From positions 192,709-256,708 of the forward strand of contig SVUG01000001.1 in NCBI GenBank assembly GCA_015063385.1: 64,000 nt of DNA. The letters run 5' to 3'. This DNA is from Oscillospiraceae bacterium (GTDB taxonomy: Bacteria; Bacillota; Clostridia; Oscillospirales; CAG-272). The position numbers and the translations under genes are program-made. Shown piece after piece: positions 1-8,906 of the stretch (the first letter of the stretch is position 1; each line of letters opens with the position of its first letter). Below the pieces are notes generated by a model. That model made no database searches and was not told where the DNA came from. It worked only from the letters and a program-made list of their open reading frames with translations.

Positions 1-1
1 A

Positions 2-49
2 GACACCTTCCCCGAAAGACCGTCTCCCGAAGAAGAACAAGCAGACTAA
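2..49 (+). CDS. C-terminal end of an upstream gene (partial)
   Basis: Read from base 2, the first 48 bases give an open frame with a Glu/Pro-rich acidic tail ending at TAA (47-49). The next gene's ribosome binding site follows about 20 bases later. An acidic tail directly before a same-strand gene is compatible with the end of a real protein, but only 15 residues are visible and no family can be assigned. Confidence 0.35.
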   Translation, partial: DTFPERPSPEEEQAD

Positions 50-86
50 TTTTTAGCATATTTTATATAAAGGAAAGGTAACGAAC

Positions 87-3000
87 ATGAAAAAACTACT
101 TACCCTTTTACTTGTTTTGACCCTTGCACTTGCTTCCTTCACCTCATGTTTCCTTTTTGCCGGTGATAATTCCGGCGACGGAAGCGGCACTGGCGACGGA
201 AGCGGCACCGGCGATGGAAGTGGCACTGGTGACGGAAGTGGCACCGGCGAGTTTAAAGGCTGGCTTGACGGCGAGACTATATACTATCGCGGTGACAGTG
301 TATTTCCTACCGATAACATGCGTATGCGTTTTGCAGTTGATGCAAACGTTGATCTCTCCTATGCAACCGACGTCGAGAACGGCAAATTATTTATACTTGG
401 CGAATACGACCACGAGTTGTCAAGACTTGCTTATTCGTCTCTTGAAAAGTATTTCGGTGGTGATGATGAAAACAACACAATATACGTTATCTATACAGAC
501 GGAAGCTCTGTGGCTATAGCTTATAATAGCCTTGTTGCACGCTGGGCGGCGGTAGAGTATTTCCTTACCAATTATAAAAATATAGACCTGACTACCGCAG
601 GATTGGTACATTACAAGGAATTTAATACCTTATCCTACGTAAACGAAACCCGCGCTAATCTGCGTTCGGCTGACATTGCTGCAACCAGCAGCGTCTTTTC
701 TGCAGATGCAGTAGCAGCGCTTGAGCTTCTGTACAGCCTCTATGACGAGGACGTATATTACTGGCTCGCAAACCTTTACGACCCTGAAATCGGCGCATTC
801 TATTATTCCGGCTCTGCAAGAGATACAAAGGGCTTCCTTCCTGACCTTGAGTCTACCGCACAGGCACTTATTTTTATGGTTGACAGCGGTATGCTCTCTG
901 AATATGAGGGCAAGTACAAGAATGCACTTCCCGAGGAAATCAAGGCCGCAATTCTTAATTGGACCAAGGGCCTTCAGTCCTCTGAAAACGGATACTTCTA
1001 TCATCCTCAGTGGGGTGATGATATAACAAACAACCGTCGCGGTCGAGATCTCGGCTGGGCAAAGCGTATTATTTCCGGACTTGGAGCAAAGCCCTATTGG
1101 ACTACTCCCGACGGCTTTGCGGGTGAAAACGGCAAGCCCGGCACGGCTACATCAACCGCTGCACTTACCTCCAGACTTGGCTCCGGCAGCGTTGCAACTG
1201 CTGTTTCCAAGGTTGTTTCTACGTCTCTTCCCGATTATCTTACAAGCGTAGATAAGTTCGTAGCTCACCTTGAAAATGATTACAACTGGGATAGCAACTC
1301 CTACGCAGCAGGTAACGCGATTGAGTCCGACCTCGGACAGATTGTTGCAAGAGGTAAGGCTTATACTGACGCGCTTATCAACTTCCTTAACGGTAAGCAG
1401 AAGTCCAACGGTCTTTGGGAAAACACTGTAGACAAGGATTCTGTAAACGGATTCATGAAGATTTCCGGTGTCTACACCTCTCTTGGCGTTTCTATTCCTA
1501 AGGCTGAAGAGGCTATGAAGAGCGTTACTACAATGCTTACGTCCACCGATAAACCCGACCACGTTTGTACCGTATATAACGCGTGGGAGGCAGTAGCAAA
1601 CATTCTTATCACCATAGAAAATAAGGGTGGAAAAGAAGAGGCTGACAGACTCAGAGTTACATTCAGAGAAGATGCTGCAAACCTTATCAAGATAACCTAT
1701 GATAAGATTAAGCTTTTCGAGAAGGAGGACGGCGGCTTCTCTTACTACACTAAGTATTCTGCTGCAAGATCGCAGGGTGTAGTTGTCTGTGTGGATAAGA
1801 TGGCAGAGAGCGACGTAAACGCTACCAACATCTGTACAAACAGCTTGATTAACGCGATGTTCGACGTTTTCGGTGTAGATCAGGTTGAGCGCTACTATCC
1901 CGTTGACTTTGCTTACTTCTCCGACGTTCTTGCTGACCTTGGCGCTATCGTTAAGGATAAGATACTTAAGGCAGAAAAGGCTACCTTCGATGAGTATGAC
2001 GCAGCTCTTGGCAACGAGGTTGGCGGCGTTGTCACATACCCCTCCGATTACAGTGAAAATATAGTTGGTGATTTCGATTCCATCGACTCTGAAACCTACA
2101 AGTGGTTCCAGTCCAGCGTGGTTCAGAATCCCGATCCCACCGCTGCAATAGGCGACCTTGTTCTTTATGCAAAGAACTTCGTTGATCCTACCGGTTCGAA
2201 GAAAGAGGCTCTCAAGCCCAGCAGCACTGTTTTCAATATTGCAAACGCAGGCATTGATAGCCTTGCAAACTGCTATGTTTACGACGCTGATATGTATTTC
2301 GTTTCCGGCTATCTTCTTGATGACGGCACGAAGTACGAATACGGTAAGAAGAACAGCAGCGATGCTACAACCAAGGATCCCTTGCTTCAGCTTACCTTTA
2401 AGACCGAGTCGCTTCCTTGCGCACAGGTCAACTTCAACGTTTATACCGAAAATGGAAAGAATTACATTAAGATTGGCGAAAGCTATGCTGGTATGGACGG
2501 AAAGAATGATGGCGTTGCTGGTGGTATACCCATGGATGAGTGGGTTCACATCAGAATCGAGTATTACAAGGATTACGAAGTTAAAGAAGACGGCTCTACC
2601 GGTGCATACCAGCCCAAGATGAAGGTATACGTTAACGAAACCTATTGGGGTGAGTGTGATGCAACCATTACCGGTGCAGACAAGACCGGTGCTGTCAACT
2701 ACTACGATAGAAAGATAGACCGCGTTGCTATTTCTTACTACCGCTTCCTTTCCAGCGAGGTATACTTCAACAACGTGACCGCTGATAATTGCAGAAAAGA
2801 CTACAAGCAGGAATTCAATTCTTCCGCGGTTGTTAATCCCTCGCTTCCCGATGAGGAAATGCGCGAGGTTGCAACCTTCGAGGACGGTCTTCTTAACACC
2901 TCCAACGTTGCTAATAAGATTAGAGTTTTGCACTTTGGTACTTATAAATACGTTAACGCTACCGAGGGTCAGACCTTCAACCCGAAGATTAGCTACAGCA

Positions 3001-4319
3001 TCGTAGCAGACCCCAAGGATTCTGCTAACAAGGTTCTTAAGGTTATTGCTAGTAGCGATAAGCAGAATACATACTCGGATAAGCCCTCCAGAACCGAGGT
3101 TAATATGTACAACGCTGCCGCAAACGGTACGGACTACACCTTCTCAGGCTCCTTCTACTACGATAAGAATATAAGCGTAGATACTCTTGTAACACAGCTT
3201 GCATTCCTTGATACCAAGGATAATCAGCTTTATGTTATTGGTATTAATGCACAGAGCGGCGGTTTAATATCTCTTGAATCCCAGAACGGAACAAAGGCAG
3301 CTATAGCTACCGATATCGCTCGTAACGATTGGTTTGACCTTAAGGTTGTATTCCACAGAGGCGGAACTGCCGAGACCACAGGTGCAGATATTTACTTAAA
3401 TGGTGAGAAGGTTTATACCGATAACACCTATAAGGATACTGCCGTTAGCGGATCTGATCCTACGGCAAAGGTTGCTATTATTCACCAGAAGTCCAACAAT
3501 TCCACTCTCTATCTTGATGATCTCTCGCTTGTAAGAAGCGGTGAAATAGTTGAGGCTACCGAGAGCGAGGATAAGGTTGCAGATTTCGAGGAAGGCTACA
3601 ACACTAAGTACGTTCATAGCTTTAGCTACAACGGCACAACCGAGCTTGCAGTGACGGACATAGACGAAGTCCTTATGAGCAACCTTTACACTAAGTATTC
3701 TCTTCATACCGACCCCGTTGACAAAGCTAATACTTGTCTTCGTGCTGTAAACAAGAACGGTGGATCCAAGGCAGGCTACACTAAGGTTGACATCTCTAAC
3801 GACGATCCCGCGGGCGATTGCTATACCTTTGAGACCAGAATGTACGTTGAAACCTATAGTGCAAGCTACAACCTTACTCAGATTCAGTTCATTGATAAGG
3901 ACGGTGGCATTGCATTCAACGCTTACACGTCGATAGATAAGACTACCGGCAACTTTAAGATTGCTACTACCGGCAGCGGCACGTTCCCTGCAGCAGGCAC
4001 CAGCCTTCTTGACAGCAGCATAGCTGTTAAACCTAAGACCTGGTTCACTCTCCGTATGGAATTCTATAACAAGGGCGCTAGCGCAGGAACCTCTAATACC
4101 TATATGAAGATATACGTTAAGTATACTCCTGAAGTGGCAGAGGGCGAGACTCCCGTAGAGGTTGAGCAGCTCGCGTTCAGTGGCGTAGCATACGCTACTC
4201 TTGGTGCAGAAATCGATCACGTTAACCTTATCCACGTTAAGACTGCAAAGTCTAGCGCGGTACTCTTCGACGATATTTCTCTCACAAGAACCAACAAGGC
4301 ATACGCACAAGGCAACTGA
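87..4319 (+). CDS. Giant surface lipoprotein with three LamG-like domains
   Basis: This 1410-residue protein starts with a lipoprotein signal: MKK, a hydrophobic stretch and the lipobox FTSC with Cys21 as the lipidated residue. An AAAGGAAAGG ribosome binding site lies at about 70-79. A Gly/Asp/Ser/Thr linker of four hexapeptide repeats follows. Residues about 200-650 are helix-rich and Trp/Tyr-rich, like alpha/alpha-toroid carbohydrate-active or terpenoid-type folds; this is inferred from composition only. The C-terminal half holds three similar blocks (about 715-950, 960-1170 and 1190-1405). Each starts with a DF/TFE-type strand, contains a W-F-x-L/V-R/K-x-E/V-F strand and ends in a D-D-x-S-L-x-R motif, as in concanavalin-like (LamG) sugar-binding domains. 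It probably binds or degrades polysaccharide at the cell surface. No catalytic residues could be named. Confidence 0.8.
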   Translation: MKKLLTLLLVLTLALASFTSCFLFAGDNSGDGSGTGDGSGTGDGSGTGDGSGTGEFKGWLDGETIYYRGDSVFPTDNMRMRFAVDANVDLSYATDVENGKLFILGEYDHELSRLAYSSLEKYFGGDDENNTIYVIYTDGSSVAIAYNSLVARWAAVEYFLTNYKNIDLTTAGLVHYKEFNTLSYVNETRANLRSADIAATSSVFSADAVAALELLYSLYDEDVYYWLANLYDPEIGAFYYSGSARDTKGFLPDLESTAQALIFMVDSGMLSEYEGKYKNALPEEIKAAILNWTKGLQSSENGYFYHPQWGDDITNNRRGRDLGWAKRIISGLGAKPYWTTPDGFAGENGKPGTATSTAALTSRLGSGSVATAVSKVVSTSLPDYLTSVDKFVAHLENDYNWDSNSYAAGNAIESDLGQIVARGKAYTDALINFLNGKQKSNGLWENTVDKDSVNGFMKISGVYTSLGVSIPKAEEAMKSVTTMLTSTDKPDHVCTVYNAWEAVANILITIENKGGKEEADRLRVTFREDAANLIKITYDKIKLFEKEDGGFSYYTKYSAARSQGVVVCVDKMAESDVNATNICTNSLINAMFDVFGVDQVERYYPVDFAYFSDVLADLGAIVKDKILKAEKATFDEYDAALGNEVGGVVTYPSDYSENIVGDFDSIDSETYKWFQSSVVQNPDPTAAIGDLVLYAKNFVDPTGSKKEALKPSSTVFNIANAGIDSLANCYVYDADMYFVSGYLLDDGTKYEYGKKNSSDATTKDPLLQLTFKTESLPCAQVNFNVYTENGKNYIKIGESYAGMDGKNDGVAGGIPMDEWVHIRIEYYKDYEVKEDGSTGAYQPKMKVYVNETYWGECDATITGADKTGAVNYYDRKIDRVAISYYRFLSSEVYFNNVTADNCRKDYKQEFNSSAVVNPSLPDEEMREVATFEDGLLNTSNVANKIRVLHFGTYKYVNATEGQTFNPKISYSIVADPKDSANKVLKVIASSDKQNTYSDKPSRTEVNMYNAAANGTDYTFSGSFYYDKNISVDTLVTQLAFLDTKDNQLYVIGINAQSGGLISLESQNGTKAAIATDIARNDWFDLKVVFHRGGTAETTGADIYLNGEKVYTDNTYKDTAVSGSDPTAKVAIIHQKSNNSTLYLDDLSLVRSGEIVEATESEDKVADFEEGYNTKYVHSFSYNGTTELAVTDIDEVLMSNLYTKYSLHTDPVDKANTCLRAVNKNGGSKAGYTKVDISNDDPAGDCYTFETRMYVETYSASYNLTQIQFIDKDGGIAFNAYTSIDKTTGNFKIATTGSGTFPAAGTSLLDSSIAVKPKTWFTLRMEFYNKGASAGTSNTYMKIYVKYTPEVAEGETPVEVEQLAFSGVAYATLGAEIDHVNLIHVKTAKSSAVLFDDISLTRTNKAYAQGN
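174..245 (+). repeat. Four tandem 18-bp repeats coding a GDGSGT linker
   Basis: Four 18-bp units (174-191, 192-209, 210-227, 228-245) differ only at synonymous positions and encode four Gly-Asp-Gly-Ser-Gly-Thr units just after the lipidated Cys. They form a flexible acidic spacer between membrane anchor and folded domains. Such a repeat can change copy number by slippage. Confidence 0.85.
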
Positions 4320-4373
4320 TAAAATTGTCGATTTTTGCAAATTAAAGTAGTCAAAACGGCATAATATGAAAAA

Positions 4374-4412
4374 GGCTATCTCGGGCGAAAGCTCGGGATA
4401 GCCGATTTTTTT
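4374..4412 (+). terminator. Rho-independent terminator after the LamG lipoprotein
   Basis: A hairpin with arms GGCTATC (4374-4380) and GATAGCC (4397-4403), extended by an inner GC-rich stem around a GAAA loop, is followed by a run of T at 4406-4412. It lies between the end of the lipoprotein gene and the converging araC-type gene. Confidence 0.85.
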
Positions 4413-4442
4413 GTTTGTTTTTAGCCGAAGTTTTTGTTGTTT

Positions 4443-5198
4443 TTATTTTTGGTGGTCTAGCGATTTTGCAAATTCTCTCGGGGTTTTTCCCACAATTTCG
4501 AGGAATTCTCGGTTAAAGGTGCGCGTGCAGGAAAAGCCCGATGCCTCCGCAACCTCTGTAATCGTGTAGTTTCCGCTCGAAAGCATACGGCACGCCTCGT
4601 CGATTTTTATGGCGGTGACGTATTTCTTGAAATTCACTCCCGTCATTTTTTTAAAGAACTTGGATATGTAGCTGTAGTCGTATCCGACTGCAAGCGCTGC
4701 GTCTCTCAAGGTGCACGCTTTCGTGTAGCTTTTCGAGATATAAGTGAGTATTTTTGATAGTAAATCATCCTCATCGCTCTCCCTTTCGACGTATTTTGCA
4801 TTGGCGTCGAACAGTCCGCAGATGCCGTAGCACATAGCCTTTCTTAAGATATCGTTTTCGGGAGTAATGTCCCAAGGCTCAAAGAGAAATTTATTGCTTT
4901 CGGGAATAAGACTTGCGCCCTTGTTGAAGCTACTGACGATATCAGGAGAAAAAATGCATACCCAGCTCGCAGCGCCTGCATCGGCAAAATATTCGTGGCG
5001 TTGATAGGGAAATACCAGCACGGCGTCACCTGCAGAAAGAATATATTCCTTGCCGTCGATTATAGCTAGTGCATTGCCTGCGGTCACCGCATAGCATTCG
5101 AACGAGCGGTGAATATGCAAAGGAAATCCCCTTTCTTTGCTATTGCGAGTTATTAAAAAATGGTTGCCTGCGGTGGAATGATGAGCCTCAAAAAACAT
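4443..5198 (-). CDS. AraC family transcriptional regulator
   Basis: The 251-residue protein has an N-terminal cupin sugar-sensing domain (residues about 10-95; HIHRSFE, then G-D-A-V-L-V-F-P-Y-Q-R-H-E) and a C-terminal AraC DNA-binding domain with two helix-turn-helix units (about 150-248; YDYSYISKFFKK and ITEVAEASGFSCTRTFNREF). It is transcribed away from the GH3 gene at 5305, with which it shares a short divergent promoter region, so it most likely controls that glycosidase and itself in response to a sugar. The inducer cannot be read from the sequence. Confidence 0.93.
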   Translation of the reverse strand: MFFEAHHSTAGNHFLITRNSKERGFPLHIHRSFECYAVTAGNALAIIDGKEYILSAGDAVLVFPYQRHEYFADAGAASWVCIFSPDIVSSFNKGASLIPESNKFLFEPWDITPENDILRKAMCYGICGLFDANAKYVERESDEDDLLSKILTYISKSYTKACTLRDAALAVGYDYSYISKFFKKMTGVNFKKYVTAIKIDEACRMLSSGNYTITEVAEASGFSCTRTFNREFLEIVGKTPREFAKSLDHQK

Positions 5199-5213
5199 AT
5201 CTTACCTCTTAAA

Positions 5214-5228
5214 AGACAAATTTTGTCT
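5214..5228. promoter_or_regulatory. Candidate operator, inverted repeat AGACAA-N3-TTGTCT
   Basis: A perfect 6-bp inverted repeat (5214-5219 and 5223-5228) lies just downstream of the -10 box of the leftward araC-type promoter, where a bound regulator would block that gene. The regulator's identity is inferred from position. Confidence 0.45.
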
Positions 5229-5231
5229 ATT

Positions 5232-5260
5232 ATTATACTATTTTATTACTTGTTTGTCAA
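5232..5260 (-). promoter_or_regulatory. Sigma-A promoter of the AraC-type gene
   Basis: On the minus strand a perfect TTGACA -35 (5260-5255) is followed after 17 bases by a perfect TATAAT -10 (5237-5232). It drives the regulator at 5198. Confidence 0.8.
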
Positions 5261-5278
5261 TATAATGTCCTGTATAAT
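5250..5278 (+). promoter_or_regulatory. Promoter of the first GH3 gene
   Basis: A TATAAT -10 (5273-5278) has only a weak -35 (TTGTTT, 5250-5255) 17 bases upstream. A weak -35 with a good -10 is typical of activator-dependent promoters, which suits activation by the divergent AraC-type protein. It overlaps the leftward promoter. Confidence 0.55.
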
Positions 5279-5304
5279 TAAAACAAAACTCTTTGGAGGC
5301 TATT

Positions 5305-7269
5305 ATGAAATACGACCTTAAAAACTTTACTGTAGAAGAAAAGGTGCGACTTCTCGCAGGCAAGGATTTCTGGCATACGGAGGACCTTGACGGAAAGGTG
5401 TATGGCATCAAGGTGTCTGACGGTCCATCGGGCCTTCGCACTGCTGTAATAGACGAGGACGGAGCAAGGCGATATTTACCTGCCGTTGCATTTCCATCAA
5501 CTCAGGTGCTCTCACAAACGTGGAGGCCTGAACTTGCATATCGAACGGGTGAAATGCTCGCTGACGAGTGCATTGAGCGCGGTGTTGACGTTCTTTTAGC
5601 GCCCGGAGTAAATGTGAAGCGACTTCCCACGTGCGGCAGAAATTTTGAGTACGTTTCAGAGGACCCCTATCTTTCGGGCATTTTCGGCAGGGAATACATA
5701 AAAGGAGTGCAGGCCCATCACGTTGGAACGTCCCTTAAGCATTATTGCTTAAACAATCAGGAAAACGCACGCCACACTCAATCAAGTGAGATTGACGAGC
5801 GAACACTCAGAGAAATCTATACCTATAACTTTAAGCTTGCTCTTGAGGCAAAGCCTTGGACGGTTATGTCCTCCTACAACCGTGTAAACGGCATAAAGGT
5901 CTCACAACACAAGAAGCTTTACGATATGCTGCGCGGTGAGATGGGATTTGACGGCCTTATTATGTCGGACTGGGAGGCGGTGGTTGATCACGTTGCTTCT
6001 GTTAAGAGCGGTGTAAACCTTGAGATGCCATTTAATAAAGAAAATTACGAGGCGCTTCTTTCCGCCGTAGAGAGCGGAGATATCAGCGAGGCAGAGCTTG
6101 ACGAATGTTGTTCAAAGATGCTTTGGCTTGCCGAACTGTGCGAGAACGAATCTAAGCTTCGTAGGGTAGAAACCACCGTTCAGGAGCGCAGAACGACATC
6201 CGAGAGGGTTGCAGAGGAGGGAATAGTTCTACTTAAAAACAACGGAATTCTTCCTCTTTTGGATGGCATGAGTGTTTCCGTCTCTGGTGATGCTGCGGTG
6301 ATGAACGTTTGCGGTGAGGGATCGGCAAAGGTATGGCTTGACCACGACGTACCTAAGCTCCCCGATGAGCTACAGCGCGAGCTTCCCTCGTCGGAAGTTT
6401 CCTATCTTCAGTATCCAATAGGAAATCTTTCAAGAGGAAACGCTGCGAAAATTATAAATAACGCATACGGCAAGGACGCCGCCATAATCTGCGTGCATCA
6501 GGTGGATATGGAGGAGGTCGACAGAAACGGTATTCGACTCCCCGGGCTTATGGAGGAAATGATAATTGAAACCGCGCGCAAAAACGAGAATACGATAGTA
6601 GTTCTTTACTGCGGCTCGGTAATTGATATGACGGCTTGGGAAAAATACGCTTCTGCGATAATTGCGGTTGGCTACCCTGGCGAGCGCGGAAACGCAGCCC
6701 TTGCAAAAATACTTTCGGGCAAAATCAACCCCTCGGGTAAAACCACTGAGACCTATCCACTGACCGAGCAGGATTGCCTTGCAACCCGCTGCTTCCGCGA
6801 TCTTTGCCACAGCGTGTATTCCGACGGTCTGCTCGTTGGATACCGTTGGTACGACACCGCAAAATATATGGGTAGAGAAGCCGAGGCTAGAGTGATGTAT
6901 CCATTCGGACACGGCCTGTCCTATTCTACGTTTGAGTATTCCAACCTGACTCTTACTAACGACGGTGATAGCATAATCGTGGAGTTTGACGTCACCAACA
7001 CCTCCGACCGCGACGGTGCAGAGTGCGCGCAGGTGTATTTCAGAGACCCCGTTTGCTCGGTTTTCCGTCCCTATAAGGAGCTTTGCGGATTTGAGAAGCG
7101 GCTTATCAAGGCAGGAAAAACCGAGCACTACTCGGTCAGCGTTCCAACTGAATATCTCGCCTTTTATTCCGAGGGCTACGAGAAGTGGATTGTTGAGCCC
7201 GGAGATTTCGAGCTTCACGTTGGTGCGAGCTGCAGCGACATCCGACTTAAAGGTCGCATAAAAATATAA
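5305..7269 (+). CDS. Glycoside hydrolase family 3 (beta-glucosidase type)
   Basis: A 654-residue cytoplasmic GH3 enzyme without signal peptide. The start is the ATG at 5305, five bases after GGAGG (5295-5299); an in-frame TTG at 5293 would overlap the ribosome binding site. The N-terminal TIM barrel has the KHYCLNNQE motif and the nucleophile motif MSDWEAV (Asp222). The alpha/beta sandwich domain follows (about 300-520), and a fibronectin-III-like domain (about 560-650; YPFGHGLSYSTFEY) ends the protein. It would release beta-linked glucose, xylose or GlcNAc residues from imported oligosaccharides; specificity is not readable. It is a single-gene unit opposite its likely AraC regulator. Confidence 0.93.
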   Translation: MKYDLKNFTVEEKVRLLAGKDFWHTEDLDGKVYGIKVSDGPSGLRTAVIDEDGARRYLPAVAFPSTQVLSQTWRPELAYRTGEMLADECIERGVDVLLAPGVNVKRLPTCGRNFEYVSEDPYLSGIFGREYIKGVQAHHVGTSLKHYCLNNQENARHTQSSEIDERTLREIYTYNFKLALEAKPWTVMSSYNRVNGIKVSQHKKLYDMLRGEMGFDGLIMSDWEAVVDHVASVKSGVNLEMPFNKENYEALLSAVESGDISEAELDECCSKMLWLAELCENESKLRRVETTVQERRTTSERVAEEGIVLLKNNGILPLLDGMSVSVSGDAAVMNVCGEGSAKVWLDHDVPKLPDELQRELPSSEVSYLQYPIGNLSRGNAAKIINNAYGKDAAIICVHQVDMEEVDRNGIRLPGLMEEMIIETARKNENTIVVLYCGSVIDMTAWEKYASAIIAVGYPGERGNAALAKILSGKINPSGKTTETYPLTEQDCLATRCFRDLCHSVYSDGLLVGYRWYDTAKYMGREAEARVMYPFGHGLSYSTFEYSNLTLTNDGDSIIVEFDVTNTSDRDGAECAQVYFRDPVCSVFRPYKELCGFEKRLIKAGKTEHYSVSVPTEYLAFYSEGYEKWIVEPGDFELHVGASCSDIRLKGRIKI

Positions 7270-7280
7270 ATTAAAATCAT

Positions 7281-7337
7281 AAGCAGGAGCTTCTAGAGTG
7301 TTCTCCGTTGAGGTGCACGATAAAAGCTCCTGCTTTT
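7281..7337 (+). terminator. Long-loop terminator after the first GH3 gene
   Basis: Arms AAGCAGGAGCTT (7281-7292) and AAGCTCCTGCTT (7324-7335) are perfectly complementary around a loop of about 31 bases and are followed by a short T run. Confidence 0.75.
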
Positions 7338-7370
7338 GCCGTTATGAGCAACAAAAATATTGTTAAACTA

Positions 7371-7399
7371 TTGACAATCTTCAAAAATAGATGTATAAT
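7371..7399 (+). promoter_or_regulatory. Promoter of the TetR-led operon
   Basis: Perfect TTGACA (7371-7376), a 17-base spacer and perfect TATAAT (7394-7399). Such a strong promoter suits a gene set kept off by a repressor. Confidence 0.9.
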
Positions 7400-7404
7400 A
7401 TAAA

Positions 7405-7418
7405 ATGAACGGGTTCAT
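7405..7418. promoter_or_regulatory. Candidate TetR operator ATGAAC-N2-GTTCAT
   Basis: A perfect inverted repeat with 6-bp arms starts six bases after the -10 box, over the expected transcription start, and 23 bases before the TetR start codon. Position and symmetry fit autorepression by the TetR protein. Confidence 0.6.
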
Positions 7419-7440
7419 AAAAGGTGAAAAGAGGTAAAAT

Positions 7441-7950
7441 ATGCCCAAAATTATAGAAAACGTCAGGGAAGCTCTTATTTGCGAGGCGAAGCGCCAGATT
7501 GCAGAGCAGGGCTATAAAGCAACTACCATTCGCTCTGTCGCCACGGGGTGCGGTATAGCAGTTGGCACGGTTTATAACTACTTTTCGTCCAAGGATATGC
7601 TTATCGCGAGCTTTATTTTAGAGGATTGGATTTCGGTGCTTAACACTCTTAAGGAGGAGTCGTTTGACTCTCCAAGGGAACGCCTGTTTGCAATCTATAG
7701 CGAGCTTATCAAGTTTGCAAAAGAACATTCAGCAGTATTTACTGATAAGGACGCAATGAGTGTCTACAGCTCGTCGTTTTATGAAAAGCATAGCCTTTTG
7801 CGCAGTCAGCTCGCCGACCTGATAGCTCCTGTGGTAATAAACGGCGACGGTTTTGAGGCGGAATTTATAGCAGAATCAATTCTCACCTGGACTATGGCAG
7901 GCAAGAGCTTTGACGAGATTTACAGTGTTATTAAAAAAATTATTATATAA
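7441..7950 (+). CDS. TetR family transcriptional regulator
   Basis: A 169-residue repressor with an N-terminal TetR helix-turn-helix (residues about 10-55; TTIRSVATGCGIAVGTVYNY followed by FSSKDML) and a short all-helical ligand domain. It is the first gene of a rightward operon with very tight spacing to the flavin-reductase-like, NmrA-like and DUF1295 genes, so the inducer is probably a small molecule handled by those redox proteins. The inverted repeat in the promoter is its likely binding site. Confidence 0.92.
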   Translation: MPKIIENVREALICEAKRQIAEQGYKATTIRSVATGCGIAVGTVYNYFSSKDMLIASFILEDWISVLNTLKEESFDSPRERLFAIYSELIKFAKEHSAVFTDKDAMSVYSSSFYEKHSLLRSQLADLIAPVVINGDGFEAEFIAESILTWTMAGKSFDEIYSVIKKIII

Positions 7951-7963
7951 AAGGAGAAAAACA

Positions 7964-8890
7964 ATGAGCAGCTTTGAAAATCTTCGCATCGTGGATAATT
8001 TCTATCAGACTAGTCTTTATTTCCCGATGCCCACCGTCATTATTTCTACGCTTTGCGAGAACGGCATGACCAATCTTGGTCCTTATTCTCTCGTTCAGCC
8101 CTATTACGTTGCAGGAAAGGATTATTACGCAATGCTTCTGTGCTGCCGCAATTCCTCTAACACCGCGCAGAACATTCTTCGCAACGGCAAATGTACCCTT
8201 AACTTTATCGATGACAAGCCTTCAACCTTTAAAGAGGCTGTAAAGCTTTCCTGGCCCGGCGATAAGCCCGAGGAGAAGATGCCTAAGTGCAACTTCAAGC
8301 TTGAAAAGAGTCTTATCGAGGAGGAAACCGGTGAGACTCGCCCCATGGTTCTTACCGACGCTATTGAGGCGATTGAGTGTACCTGGGTAAGAGAGCTTGA
8401 GGGCGCTGACAAATTTTCCGCAGGCGAGCTTAACGGCTACGAGCCGCCCTATAACGACTTCAACGGTATCACCTCGAAGTTCGGTGCGCACTTTATTCTT
8501 AAGGTTGACAAGATTCTTATGAAGAAAAAGTATGCTGATGCTATTATCAACGGTGTCAGAGCAAAGGATTTCCCCGCGCTTCCCGTTGACTACGGCTACC
8601 GTGACTCTAAGAACTTCTGGTTCCACAGAAAGACCAGAATGAGAGCCGAGCTTCTGCAGATGCGTCAGGCAAGCCTTGAGTCCGTTCGCTATGCAGCAGA
8701 CCGCGCTGACGACAAGATTAAGTTTACCGACGAGGCACTTAAGACCGTGCTTGCAGTTCCGAGAGTATTCCTTCCTCTAGTTCTCAGAGGCTGCGTTGAC
8801 TGGGCAAAGGAGAACGGAGTTGAACTTATCACCGAGGAGCACATGAAGATAATTAACGACAAGAGAGCCAAGGAAAAGGCTAAAAAGTAA
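7964..8890 (+). CDS. Flavin reductase-like FMN-binding protein
   Basis: A 308-residue protein starting at ATG 7964 behind AAGGAG. The first about 200 residues match the flavin-reductase-like split-barrel fold (MPTVIISTLCENG, L-G-P-Y-S-L-V, then C-C-R-N-S-S-N-T-A-Q-N-I), which binds FMN and reduces flavin or a substrate with NAD(P)H. The last about 70 residues form a separate helical segment (FTDEALKTVLAVPRVF and then W-A-K-E-N-G-V) resembling the small PCP_red-like helical domain of protochlorophyllide-reductase-type and other redox proteins; this second match is tentative. It lies 13 bases after the TetR gene and 16 before the next gene. Confidence 0.8.
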   Translation: MSSFENLRIVDNFYQTSLYFPMPTVIISTLCENGMTNLGPYSLVQPYYVAGKDYYAMLLCCRNSSNTAQNILRNGKCTLNFIDDKPSTFKEAVKLSWPGDKPEEKMPKCNFKLEKSLIEEETGETRPMVLTDAIEAIECTWVRELEGADKFSAGELNGYEPPYNDFNGITSKFGAHFILKVDKILMKKKYADAIINGVRAKDFPALPVDYGYRDSKNFWFHRKTRMRAELLQMRQASLESVRYAADRADDKIKFTDEALKTVLAVPRVFLPLVLRGCVDWAKENGVELITEEHMKIINDKRAKEKAKK

Positions 8891-8906
8891 AGGAGAATTT
8901 ACATAA

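Noticed and set aside
1152..2933. A 593-codon open frame on the minus strand inside the LamG lipoprotein gene
   Set aside because: It is antisense to a gene with clear signal peptide, ribosome binding site and domain motifs, and its product is Cys/Val/Asn-rich with no recognisable family; it arises from codon bias of the sense gene.
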